From positions 511,736-575,735 of the forward strand of contig VWYX01000122.1 in NCBI GenBank assembly GCA_013396525.1: a stretch of DNA of 64,000 nucleotides, given 5' to 3'. Positions within the stretch are counted from its first letter, which is position 1, and every line of letters starts with the position of its first letter. A model generated the notes under the pieces. The model searched no databases. It saw nothing but the letters and a program-made list of their open reading frames with translations, and was not told the origin of the DNA. The translations under genes were made by a program, and so were the position numbers. Shown here one piece after another: positions 1-10,800 of this stretch. Origin of the DNA: Chaetorhynchus papuensis (Eukaryota > Chordata > Aves > Passeriformes > Rhipiduridae).

Positions 1-93
1 GTGGGGTTCTGCTCACAGTGCAGGATCAGAAAAGCCTATTTTGGTGGGGTGGAAACGATTCTTACACTCTGGGAAAAAAAATAAGTGTAGAAC

Positions 94-474
94 TGATACC
101 TTGAGAGGCCTCCTAGAAACAGAGGCTAGACAGGAGTAAGGGAATAAAGGTGGGTATTTATTGGAAAGGCCTTCAAAGGTACCCCTGGGGAGCCAGAGGC
201 TGCTGCCAAGATGGGCCCCAAGATGGACGACAGGTCACAAGTTCTTTACACTTTTATGGGTTTGGTTCATTTGCATATCAGGGTTAATTCTCCAGTTAAA
301 GCTTCAGTTTAATGAAGTAATTCCCCTCAGCTTGCCCCCGCTTAGAGGCTCTTTGGTTTATACTTTTTGGGCGTAGGATGGTCTGAGTGTCCTTGGAGAG
401 CAGGCCTGGAGAGCATGAGGGAGCAGAAAATAACAGGCTACAAGAAACTTCAGAGTTACACACTAAGCAGTACA
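94..474 (-). mobile_element. Solo LTR, family A copy 1 (in VCP intron, antisense)
   Basis: A 381-bp element runs from TGATACC to AGTACA on the + strand and is flanked by a perfect 4-bp target-site duplication GAAC (90-93 and 475-478). Read on the minus strand it has U3-R-U5 logic: an octamer motif (ATGCAAAT, 269-276), a TATA-like CATAAAAG (251-258), then AATAAA (157-162). A second copy lies at 15776-16171 in the opposite orientation. No internal retroviral sequence remains. A 4-bp duplication suits class I (gamma-type) endogenous retroviruses, but the family name is not known to me. It lies antisense to VCP. Confidence 0.85.
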
Positions 475-1050
475 GAACACACAGATGGGAAATAGGAATT
501 GAAGAGGAATCATTGCAGTGAGTTGTTGCTGAACCCTGTCATAGGCAAGAGCTGTGTCCCTTGCCTGGGAAGAGGCGATATTGCAGCTGAGAGTTAATCA
601 AAGAAAAGCAGACATGAAGGGAGAGCCCAAGCTTACCTATTTAGGTGCTGCTGAGAAGGAAAGTTTCAAAGGAGGTTGCAGTAATACCCTCTCAGTTGAG
701 GGGTAAGAGGAGGAGGTCAGCTGTCTTGGTCTGCCTGTGCCCCATCTCTATTCCCAGTGTGATGGTGTTTTGTTTGATTCCTCATGCTGAGACCTGAGCA
801 AGTCATATCCTAAATCTGTAAGTGCAGAGGCATTTACAGCCACTTTGTGGATTCTTGGTGGGTGTGAGGAACGTAGCCTGCTTTCATGTGTGGTTAACTT
901 TTCCTGAAAACGAGAATCTTAACAGCTGATCTTTCCAAAATTGGCCATAGTTAAGGCAGCACCTTGATACCCTGGGATCTGACGACACGTCTCTGTCACT
1001 TGAGGATGAGAGGTGTAAAGGAAAGGGCTCTCTTCTGTATTTTTCTCTAG
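475..1050 (+). other. VCP: VCP intron, remainder
   Basis: Intronic sequence between the LTR and the acceptor (ttttctctag, 1041-1050). I see no coding potential, RNA gene or repeat here. Positions 1-93 left of the LTR are also intronic and unremarkable. Confidence 0.7.
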
Positions 1051-2173
1051 GATGTCGACCTGGATTTCCTGGCTAAGATGACCAACGGCTTCTCGGGGGC
1101 TGACCTGACAGAAATTTGCCAGCGTGCCTGCAAACTGGCCATCCGCGAATCCATCGAGAGTGAGATCAGGCGAGAGCGTGAGAGGCAGACCAACCCTTCT
1201 GCCATGGTGAGTGGGACTCCGAGCTCTCCCTACCCACGTGTGTGAGGTGTGATGTGTTCCTCTGTCATCCTTGGGGATGAGTGGGCTCTTGTGCAGAGCG
1301 TGGAGCTGGAGCACTTTGTTCTCATCTTGTGGGAGGTTGAGGACCCTCCTGGGATGCCTCATGGTCAGCATTGCTCAGGAGGCGCCTGCTGCAGCCCTGA
1401 CTAATGCACAGCTCTCCAGCCCCCGCCTTGGAGGGTGTTGGGAGCCTCCTGACCTGGAGGGAAGCTGTGAGCAGCTGGTGGGCACACAGCTCACCTGGTC
1501 CCTCTGTCCTGCTGCAGGAGGTGGAGGAGGATGACCCGGTTCCCGAGATCCGCAGGGATCACTTTGAGGAGGCCATGCGCTTTGCTCGCCGCTCTGTCAG
1601 CGACAACGACATCAGGAAATACGAGATGTTTGCACAGACCCTACAGCAGAGCCGTGGCTTTGGCAGCTTCAGGTACCTTTGGGGTGTGAGGGGTGGGCAG
1701 TGTGCCTCAGCCAGCCCCGAGCACAGCACTGAGGCAGCTTTCTGCTGGGTTCTGGGCAACAAACCTCTTCTCTACTGCATATTCCCATTCAACCCACCAC
1801 ACAGAGCACCACTACACAGCATGGTGGGTGTAGGCTGTGCTGCAGGGCGGCTGTAGCTGCTCTGTTAGTGCTCCTGAAGTCCCTGTTTTCCTTTAACTCA
1901 AGCGACAGCCAGCAGCCATGAGCCCTTCGACCTTCCCTAATGCTTCATCCCATTCCTCTTTGCCCATCTGAGTTGTCACTGGGGGTTGGTGCAGAGGGAG
2001 GGGATGGTGCTGAGCCGCCAGGAAGCTTTTCAACAGCATCTCTTGTGTCCTGCACTGCTGCACGCAGGTTCCCGTCGGGCAACCAGGGCGGCGCTGGTCC
2101 AAGCCAAGGCACAGGAGGTGGCAGCGGGGGCAACGTGTACAGTGAAGACAATGACGACGATCTCTACGGTTAA
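1051..2173 (+). CDS. VCP: VCP (p97/Cdc48 AAA+ ATPase), last three coding exons
   Basis: Partial gene. Three exons join in phase: 1051-1206 (156 nt), 1518-1672 (155 nt) and 2068-2173 (106 nt, stop TAA at 2171). Each is bounded by AG/GT; the donors read GTGAGT and GTACCT. Together they encode 138 residues, which would be about 669-806 of the usual 806. The piece holds the end of the D2 ATPase module (KMTNGFSGADLTEICQRAC), the acidic linker (EVEEDDPVPEIRRDHFEEAM), the C-terminal helix (FAQTLQQSRGFGSFR) and the Gly-rich tail ending DDDLYG. In the family that tail, including its penultimate Tyr, docks PUB/PUL-domain cofactors. VCP is a hexameric segregase that unfolds ubiquitylated clients for the proteasome, ERAD and membrane remodelling. 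Compared with the human protein as I recall it, the tail differs at a few Ser/Thr/Asn positions only. The upstream exons lie outside the window. Confidence 0.98.
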
Positions 2174-2530
2174 CTCGCTGTCCTCGGTGGACCAAACTCC
2201 ACATCAGGCCACGTTGTACAGGGAAAAATCCAATGTTCAGTGGACTCTTGGCTTCTTCATTCCTCAGTCAGAACAGTGTAGCTGCACGTCAGACTTTGTA
2301 CAGGGAATGTTTTCTGCAAACACAAATCCAGAGCGGTGTTCAGTTGGGAGGCAGACAGTGAATTAACAAGGAGGGGAACTGACTTAATTTCTGAGAAATT
2401 TCTGTTCTAGTTTACGTGGCAGAATCAGCAGCTTTAGCAAAGGGTACAACGCTAGCCTGTATTAAAAAAAACAAAACCCCACAAAAATAATAAAAAAAAT
2501 TAATAAAAATCCCACAAAACTCTAGCCAGG
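2174..2530 (+). other. VCP: VCP 3' UTR and poly(A) signals
   Basis: The untranslated tail follows the TAA. An A-rich stretch holds two AATAAA hexamers at 2489-2494 and 2502-2507. A GT-rich stretch (tttgtgtggtgatagtgctg) starts at about 2542, as expected just past a cleavage site. The exact cleavage position is inferred. Confidence 0.7.
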
Positions 2531-5140
2531 CCCTGGCAGTTCCTTTGTGTGGTGATAGTGCTGTCTGAGCTCTCCTTGCTCTGGTGGAGCCCATCTGTGT
2601 GTGCATTCCCCTGCTGTGGACAGGGCTGCTCTTTGTGCTTAACACCTCTTAGCTCTGTGAATGGAAGAAATGGGTTTGGCATGGTCTCTGCCCTGCCCTG
2701 GCTTGGCAGCAAGAGCCTGGCAGCAGGTACCTGGTGTTGCTTCTCAGAGGCTGGCCATGAGCTGTCAGGTCTCCTGCTGCTGTGGCTCTGCAGCGAAGGA
2801 ACCTCTCCAACAATTCCTGTCTCATCCAGGTATGAAGGACACTTGTGTCTCTGGGGTTGTGCCACAGTGTGACACCACTGTGGCTGGGGAGAGAGGAGCT
2901 TCAACACATTCCATGTATCCCAGTGGCTTTCTGATGGTTGGATCTCTGGTGTCAGCTGGCCTTGTGTTGTGACCCAGACGCAGCAGTTGGGTTCTGATCA
3001 TGGTTTTTCTTCCTTTTCACCTGTTCTGCCTCCCTGCCTTGCTGCTTTGCTTTTTTTCCCTTCTGTGACCTGAAGAATGTGCTACTGCTGTACTTGGTTG
3101 TTTTATGCCAGGGAAGCCCTGGGTCCTAGGGAGTAGGAGCAGGACAAGGGGCTGGATACGGCTGAGCCCTCAGCCTGAGGGGAGCAGTGGCTTTAGGATG
3201 CACAGAGCAGCTTTTAGGGAATGCAGGAACTGAGGGTTTCTGCAGGGAGGGTAAAATGCAGTTTGTGTGGCAGAATGTTTCCCCGGGCCTTCGGGGCTGA
3301 GCCACGAGGGGGAGGGCAGGAGTTATGTGGGGCTGGGCTATGGGGTTTCTGTCCCAAAGCCTGGCATCTCTTGGAGGGCTCCATCAAGCCATCTGTATTT
3401 AAGAGGAGAGGATTTAATTGCAGAAGGATGGGACTGGGCGGGAGAAGGGGCTTGTGTGGAGCCGTGGGGATAAGCACAACGAAATTGGGAACGCTGCGTT
3501 TAAATAGCACAACCTCCTACGGGGGAGGAGGCGGTGCAGGCCCCGGGGGCCCGGCTGGCAGCTCACCTGCGCTGTCCTACTTGGGAGCTGTCTGCCGGCT
3601 CTGCCGGCACCGCCGGCCCGTCCTCACACCACCTCTGCTGGGGAGATCGCTCCTGCCGCCTCCGGCCGGGACACTTCTGGCAGCAGGGCTGAGGCTGGGA
3701 GGGCTGGAGCTTCCCGTGCCTCACTCCAGCCCGGTTTTGGGTTAAATATCACCTCTCTGCTCTAGGGTTGATTCTCCTCCCTGAGCTCTGCAGGGACACA
3801 GATACTGGCTTTGCTTTGGCCACAGGGGAACCAAAGCTAGGTCCTTTCTGCCACCCAGGAAAGGAGCTCTCCAGGACTCCCCAAAGTCTTCCACAGCTTC
3901 GACAGGGGGTTCTTCCTCCCTGCCAGTGTGAGAACATCACCACCCAGCAAGCGAGGGGCAGATTCCTCCTGGCATCTGTCTGCTGTGGAGGCTGGGGTGA
4001 GGAGGGCAGGGGCTGGTGGGGTGCATGCCCCTGCTCCTGGCAGCCAGGATCTTCCCCACTGCCTCTCCTAGTCGCAAATGTTAATTAAATCCAGCAGAGC
4101 GGCTGGAAAACCTCCTCCTTTCTTCCCTGCCATCTGTGGGACATGGCTCCTGGTGGGGGGACAGCATCACAGGATTTCCAAGAGCATCTACCCCTGCTCT
4201 GAGGCTGTATAAACCTGCTGGGGGGGCTGAGTTTGTCCCCAGGATCAGCACTCAGAGCCCCCTCCCTGTGAACCTCAGCAGCCCCAGGCGAGCAGTTGGT
4301 ATCGAGGACTTGGTGTGTCCCCAGCCCTGCCCCTTTCCAGGTCCCCTCCAGCAGCGACCCCGGGCACTGCCAGGGCAAGAACCTTTCTGCAGTACCCTCC
4401 TGCCCTGCCCAGATCCTTGCTGGGGGGACTGGGCGGCTCCCAAAGACGCTGTGGGGAGGAAGATGCTGCTGGCTCAGGCTTGCCCTGACTGGTGTGGGAT
4501 TAATGATGGGAAAGCTGAGGGCATCCCCTTTCTTTGCTGACATGATCGGCAGCTTCCTGTGCCCCCTTGGGTTCCACCTGAGACCCCAGCGTTCCTTCAC
4601 CCCCCACAGTCCCTACAGCCAGGCCCCATGGGGACCATTGGACTTGATGGGAGCCACAGTCCTGCCACACTTGAGACCCCTCTCGGGCCCCAGTATTGGG
4701 GTTAGAGGCTGGTCCCTGATCCAAGAGACTGGGACCCTCCTGCACCACCCCAAAACCCTCTAGGCCCAGCATCCTGTCAGCAGAGGGCCAGGGGTGACCG
4801 CTCTCAGCAGGTCCCCATCCTTCTCCAGGCCAGGCATGGATGTGCAATGGGCATCCCTGCTCCACTGGCATCACTGGCCCCCAGGACATCCCTTCCCCTT
4901 GAGCCCCCCAGCCCATGTGCATCCTCTCCCCATGGCTATCCTTGTCCCAAGGGCATCCCTCTTCCACGGGCATCCCCTGCACTATGGATGTGCCCTCCCC
5001 ACTGACATTTCCTGCCCCATGGGTATCACTTCCTTATGGATGTTCCTACTCCAAGGGGAGCAAGGATGTTCCCCTTCTGCGGAAGTTTGACCCCAGCTGG
5101 GACATCAGCACCACTCAGCTGCTCATTCACACCCCACCTG
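2531..5140. other. Intergenic spacer past VCP
   Basis: No exon is recognisable on either strand; open frames here lack splice context and homology. There is a G+C-rich, CpG-bearing patch at about 3510-3680. A degenerate minisatellite lies at about 4840-5070, built on imperfect 'ccatgggcatccctgctcc'-like units of 24-30 bp. Confidence 0.5.
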
Positions 5141-5149
5141 CCACAACCC

Positions 5150-5280
5150 CCCGGTTTATTCACTGGGCATGGTGTTCTATGGCAAGGATAATCCTTTGTT
5201 GGCCCGTTTGGGTCAGCTCTCCCGGCTGTGCTCCCTCCTGGCTTCTTGTGCACCTGCTCCCTGGCAGAACACAGAACACC
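5150..5280. repeat. Unclassified interspersed repeat, copy 1
   Basis: The segment starting cggtttattcactgggcat and ending ccctggcagaac is closely repeated at about 7339-7457 in the same orientation. It is a dispersed avian repeat, possibly LTR-derived; I cannot name the family or place its termini. Confidence 0.6.
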
Positions 5281-5440
5281 TAAGAGATCCTTTGACCCTC
5301 CAGAAATATGGATGGGTTCTGCCCTGTGTAGCTCCATGACTTTAAGGTGCCCTGTGAGGGGTAGAGGATAGAAGCAGGGCCCTTCTAGTCCTGGTCATAG
5401 GATTTGCCACTCACTTCTTGTGGAAATGGATTAGGATTTC

Positions 5441-5700
5441 TTATAGAATCACAGAACATCCTGAGTTGGAATGGACACATCCTGATCATTGAGTCCAACT
5501 CCTGGCCCTGCACAGGACACCCCAAGGGTCACACCCTGTGCCTGAAAGCATTGTCCAAACACATCCTGAGTTCTCAGGCTTGGTGCTGTGACCCCTTCCC
5601 TGGGGAGCTGTTCCAGTACTCAACAACCCCTCTGTGTGAAAAACCTTTTCTACCTGAATCTCCCCTTCACAGAGCTTCACAGCTTCATTCTTGCCACAGG
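5441..5700 (-). mobile_element. CR1 LINE 3' fragment
   Basis: Begins 'tagaatcacagaa' and runs through 'gatcattgagtccaactcc' and 'ggagctgttccagtactc', the reverse complement of a CR1 3' end. It is 5'-truncated, as is usual for CR1. Confidence 0.8.
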
Positions 5701-5999
5701 ATCAACCATCATACCATCAACCCTTCAACTCTGCCTGGGAAACCACCCACTGGAGACTGGGCAGCAAATATTCTGGAAGAACCCCCATTTTCGATTGTTT
5801 TCCTTTGCAATTCCCATACCTGTGTCTCTATGGTCAAGGTAGGTTTTCCTTCCCACATTTTTGTGTCGTCTCCATGTTCTCGCAGGTAAAATCACCAGGT
5901 ACCCCATCTCCTCCCTATTCCCTAAAAGGATGCCTGCTGTTACCAGCCTGGGGGAATGGAGGGCTTCTGAAGACAGCAGGCAGGAAGGAATTACAGGTA

Positions 6000-6155
6000 C
6001 GGATGCCCCATCCCTAGGAGTGTTCTTGAAGGCTGGATGGGGCTTTAAGCAACCTGGTCTAGTGGAAGGTGTCCCAGCCCATGGCAGGGGGCTTGGAATG
6101 AGATGAGCTTTGAGGTCCCTTCCAACCCAAACCTTTCTATGACTGATTCTGTGAA
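6000..6155 (+). mobile_element. CR1 LINE 3' end
   Basis: Carries 'gatgccccatccctagga', 'ggctggatggggctttaagc', 'cccatggcagggggc' and 'aggtcccttccaacccaaa', ending in 'gattctgtga'. This is the classic avian CR1 3' tail. Confidence 0.85.
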
Positions 6156-6269
6156 AGAAGGGAGATGTAGAAAAACATTTCCCCCGTAGTTTGACTCTCC
6201 AAGGAAAAAGGCCAAAGGTGCAGTTATGAACAGTTCCCAACAGATGGCTCCCGAAATACAGAGGGGATG

Positions 6270-6845
6270 GCAGTGCTGAGTGCTTGTATCAGATTTGTCT
6301 CACAAACGGAGATTCTGCTGTGCCAATGGGTCCATGGGCCAGGGCCAAGTGTGTGAGGTTCAACCAGGCCAAGTGCTGGGTCTTGTCCCTGGGTCACAGC
6401 AACCCCAGGCAGTGCCACAGGCTGGGACAGAGTGGCTGGAGAGCTGCTCAGCACCTGGAGGTGCTGGTCAGCAGTGGCTGAACATGAGCTGGAGTGTGCC
6501 CAGGTGGCCAAGAAGGCCAAGGACATCCTGAATGTATCAGCAATGGCCAGCAGGACCAGGGCAGTGACTGTCCCCCTGTGCTGGGCACTGGTGAGGCCAC
6601 ACCCCAAATCCTGGGCTCAGTTTTGGGCCACTTTCTACAGGAAAGACACTGAGGTGCTGGAGTGTGTCCAGAGAAGGGGAACGGAGCTGGGGAAGGGTCT
6701 GGAGCACAAGTCCTGTGAGGAGCAGCTGAGGGAGCTGGGGGTGTTTATCCTGGAGAAAAAGAGGCTCAGTGGGGACCTTATCACTCTCTGCAATGACCTG
6801 AAAGGAGGCTGTAGCCAGGTGGGGGTCAGTCTCTTCTCCCACTGA
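6270..6845 (+). mobile_element. CR1 LINE fragment (ORF2 end/3' UTR)
   Basis: CR1 landmarks appear in order: 'ggtgctggagtgtgtccaga', 'ctgagggagctgggggtgtt', 'agaggctcagtggggacctt', 'tcactctctgcaatgacc', 'gtcagtctcttctccca'. The final 3' tail is missing. The open frames over it are remnants, not genes. Confidence 0.85.
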
Positions 6846-6872
6846 AATCCCCATAGTATTTAAAAGATGTGC

Positions 6873-7045
6873 ATCATAGAATCACAGAATGTTTGGGATG
6901 GAAAAGACCTCTAAGATCAGTGTCCAACAATTAACCCAGCACTGCCAAGTCCACCACTAAACCATGTTCCTAAGCACCAGATCTGCACATCTTTGTGGAA
7001 ACTTTCAGGGATGGGGTAGATGTGGCACTTAGAGACACCTATAAG
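6873..7045 (-). mobile_element. CR1 LINE 3' fragment
   Basis: Starts 'atcatagaatcacagaatg', followed by 'gaaaagacctctaagatc' and 'ggatggggtagatgtggc'. It is a CR1 tail read on the minus strand, only 28 bp from the preceding + strand copy, so the two lie tail to tail. Confidence 0.8.
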
Positions 7046-7335
7046 CCACTAGTGCGAAGAAAAACCCATCCAGGGTCCATGGAGGATCAATGTCACCACA
7101 GAGGACACACACCAAGCAAGGTGCTCCTGCGAGCCCACACACAGGAACTCTTCAGTGCAAACAAAACAACTTTGTGACCAGAAACTATTAAACTAATGCA
7201 CAAATGCTTAATGCAGCAAACCTGGTCTACCACGGTCTTCTCAGATCTGTTGTTGCTGTATCCTCTGGGCCCATGCTGAGCACCAGAAAGGACTGCTGAG
7301 GTTTCACAAGTCCCACGCAGCCACTCACTCATTCT

Positions 7336-7610
7336 CCCCCGTTTATACACTGGGCATGGTGTTCTATGGCATGGATAATCCTTTGGCCAGTTTGGGTCAG
7401 CTCTCCTGGCCGTGCTCCCTCCTGGCTTCTCGTGCACCTGCTCCCTGGCAGAACCTGGGAAACTGAACAGTCCTTGAGTAAGGATAAACATTGCTGAGCA
7501 ACAACTGAAACATCAGCGTGTTATCAACATGATTCTCATCCTGAATCCAAAACCCAGCACTGAAACAGCTACTAGGGAGAAAATGAACTCAATCCCAGCC
7601 AAAACCACCA
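7336..7610. repeat. Unclassified interspersed repeat, copy 2
   Basis: About the first 120 bp match the copy at 5150-5280. This copy continues with 'gaaactgaacagtccttgag', 'caacaactgaaacatcagcg', 'ccaaaacccagcactgaa' and 'ctagggagaaaatgaactc', a string I recognise as widespread in bird genomes. I do not assign it to a family. Confidence 0.6.
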
Positions 7611-7689
7611 CTTATTCCATACCATTTACATCATGTCAGGTCCCATGCTCCCCAATACCCCATCACCTTTCCTGTTTTTTGAGATCAGT

Positions 7690-8025
7690 CTTTTGATCCC
7701 TTCCACTGCCTGAAGGGAGCCTATAAAAAGTATGGGGAGAGATTTTTGACAAGGGTATGTAGTGACAGGACGAAGAGTAATGGCTTCAAACTGAAAGAGG
7801 GGGGGTTTAGATTAGATACCAGGAAGAAATTCTTTGCTGTCAGGGTGTGAAGCACTGGTACAAGTTGCCCAGAAAATTTGTGCATCACTGGCAGTGTTCA
7901 AGGCCAGGCTGGATGGGGCTTTGAGCAACCTGATCTAGTGGAAGGTGTCCTTGCCCATGGCAGGGGGGTGGAATGAGATGAGCTTTAAGGTCCCTTCCGA
8001 CCCAAATCATTCTTTGATTCTGTGG
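7690..8025 (+). mobile_element. CR1 LINE 3' end
   Basis: Includes 'agtgacaggacgaagagtaa', 'ggcttcaaactgaaagag', 'ttagattagataccagga', 'ctggatggggctttgagca' and the terminal 'tgattctgtg'. This is the last stretch of CR1, nearly full to the 3' end. Confidence 0.88.
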
Positions 8026-8960
8026 TGACATCATTCCCCCTGTCTATGGACCACCCTCCCTACAAAAGTCCCTTGAGGCTGTTGAGTCCATGATTTGGGC
8101 CTCATCTGTCCTAGGAGTCTTTCAGGACAGTCTTTCACACAGGTGTGTGGTGGTGTCACAAGTAGAAACCAGTTCTGATTTCATCCCTGCTGGGCTTGGC
8201 TGGTTTCATCAAAGCTCATCCTTCATTAATGTGGCAGTCAAAGGAGAGTCGGATTCAGGTCCCCAATTTGGAGAGGTGAGGTGCCCAGTGACAGTGATGG
8301 GCATATAGTAGCCATGGAAACTATATGCAGTGTTATGTGGCAGTTAACACCATACAGTTTAATTCATTGACTATTTTCACCCAAAATCAAATCCCCTTGA
8401 GCCACACAACGGACTTGAGAGACGGGCACAAGGCCCATGGGTTTTGCTGTCATCTCCTGTCCCTGTGCATTGCTCCTGATGGGAGCATTGTGCGAACATT
8501 CCCTGGCATCAGCAGGACTTTCCATGGGTGCCAGTAATGCCTCTGGCTCTCACGCTGTCCCAGCGCCCTTCTGAGATGGGCACTGCTCTCCCCAGCCTCC
8601 CCCTGCAGCCCTTCACTGACCATCCCACTGCCCATGTGAGCCACGTCCCAGAGCCCTGAGGGGACAGAGCCCCTCACCAGCACCCTCGGCTCCCAGTCCT
8701 TGGCAATGTGGTCAGCACAGATGAGGCCATGCATGAGGGGAGCAGCCATTCTCGACCAAGCAGGTCATGTATTCATTCCCACCCCCTCGTTATCAGGCCC
8801 TGAAGGTTCTGTGCACCAGGTACCAGAACAAATACATTTCTTCTTCCTCTCCCTGCCCCCAAGGGCACCTGGCCAGGCTGGTGGTGGCAATGACCCTGGC
8901 ACAGAGCCCTCTCCCCACTGTCTGCTGGAGCCCAGCCTGGCACCTCCCATCACAACACAC
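8026..8960. other. Spacer before DNAJB5 3' end
   Basis: Unique sequence with no coding, RNA or repeat signature that I can support. It separates the convergent VCP and DNAJB5 transcription units. Confidence 0.5.
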
Positions 8961-8964
8961 CCCA

Positions 8965-10800
8965 AGGAAGTGTATTTTTCAAAATACTTCTTTATTTCTC
9001 TCAATACTGACATTACAAAAAAAAAAAAAAAAAAAAAAAAAAAAGAAAATTACAAAAAACCCCACTATAAAACATTCAGGTCTCGTTGAAACCGAGAAAA
9101 ACAAATCAGCTTGCATCTGCGCGCTGGCCTGTCTTCTCGCTCACGGTGTCCACCACATTTCCACCACGTTTCTCCACATTGAACTCCACAGGGACCAGTG
9201 GAGGGAACCAGTGGCCTCCCCTCGCTGGCCAAAGCGGGCGATTGATTCAGCAGCGCCTCTCAGGTCTCCTCGCCCCACAGGGTAACACTGCACAGCTGTA
9301 CCCCCAGCCCCACGGACACCCCCTGCACAGCCCCCCGCCCCAAGGGACCCCCACTTCAAGTCAGTGAATTCTCTGGTTTTTTTAAGAAATTTTAAAAAAA
9401 AAGGATTCCTGGGGTGGGGGGAAATATTTTGGCAGGGGTTTTCTCGGCGGGGCTGCAGTGAAAGAAGAGCTGTACAAAGCCAGGTCGAACGCGCCTCCCG
9501 CTCCATAGCGGCCCTTTCCTGGGAAAAAAAAACTGGCATGAGGCAGAGTGGGCTGAGAAAGGCAAGAAATATAAAAATTCTCCTGATGGAAATCCAAAGG
9601 TTTTAAAAAAATACAGTATTTGAAAATGGAGCCACTAAACAGACTGCCTCATGCACCTCCCAGCTCCGCCCTGATGTCCAGAAACACCTCCTGAATGAAT
9701 TGTCCCTGTAGAAAAATATATACACACGCCTCTCTCTTCTTATTAGAATCTCTAATTTGACCTGAAACACTAGTGAAACCCACAGCTCTGCTCACGCTTG
9801 GCTCTGCTTTTGCACCCAGATTAGTGCTACACGCACACACAACCCCACTCCGGGGGTTTGCTGTTCGTGTGGCTGAATCATCCCCCTTTCAAAAAAAGCC
9901 TGGGTGCGTCAGGCCAGTATCCCCAATACAGGCAGAGAAAAACCCTTACGAAGTTTATCTAATGAGCTCTATATATATGTATTTAAAAAATAAAAGCAGC
10001 AATGCAAACTCAACACATCTGAAAAAAGAAAGCTCCACCCTGGGCTTTCCCCCCTCCTCCTGCTGGCTGGGGCCCTGTGGGCAGCAGGTGCAGGCAAGCG
10101 CTGCCCATGGGCACCGGGGACATCCCCGGGCAGGGGCAGGAGGCTGGATGGACCATCCCCACGTGCTCCATTGTTTGGCACAGCCGAGGCTCGGTGTAGG
10201 CTTGGCACAGGAGAGAGGACCACGGTTGGACTTGGTACCGTGGCCCCAGGTGAGAAATTGTCCGGCTACTGGGGGGGCCACCGCAGGCAGGAGTGATGGG
10301 CACCGCGGTTCAGCCGGGACCCCAAACAGCAGCAAGTATCAAAGAGGGGAAGAGAAAAACCAGCAGCGGGGATGCCAGAACCTGCGGAGTCCTATTTACA
10401 CTGCGCCGGACCCCGACAAGTCCAGCTTCTTGTGGGAAGAGTGGCCTGAAAAGCAGGTGACATAAAAAAACCCACAACACGACGCACCTCCCCGGGCAAA
10501 GGGCCCACGGCTCTCGCCCATGCGAGGCAGAAAAGATGGACCTCTGGGGAGAAAGAAAAGGTGTGGCAGCTGGGAGACCTGCGGCAGACAGGAGTCTCCC
10601 CATTGTTGGAGTAAAAAACCGGCCAAGAAGGATGGATAGGGGGTGGGTCGGGTGGGTTTTTTGGGGGAGAAGAGTAGTGTGAGGGGTTGGATTTTTTTTT
10701 TTTGCATTTAAAAGTGCTGTGGCACGTTGGCTCTGTGCGGGCCAGGTGCTGCGGCACATGCGTTTGGAGTATTGCTGCTTCTGAGGAGAGTCCCTGGGCT
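8965..10800 (-). other. DNAJB5: DNAJB5 3' UTR and poly(A) signal
   Basis: Downstream of the TAG on the minus strand the first strong poly(A) signal is AATAAA at 8991-8996 ('tttatt' on +). A GT-rich element (ggggtgtgttgtgatggg on the minus strand, about 8945-8962) follows, so cleavage is expected near 8965-8975. This gives a UTR of roughly 1.8 kb. A run of 28 A's (9017-9044) lies within it and reads as poly(U) in the mRNA. AT-rich blocks near 9580-9620 and 9960-10000 could be conserved UTR elements. Confidence 0.65.
9017..9044. repeat. Poly(A) tract, 28 bp
   Basis: An uninterrupted A28 on the + strand inside the DNAJB5 3' UTR. It is transcribed as poly(U) just upstream of the poly(A) signal. 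Confidence 0.95.

Noticed and set aside
6270..6845. Open frame resembling part of a gene (137 codons, +)
   Set aside because: It is a CR1 LINE remnant.
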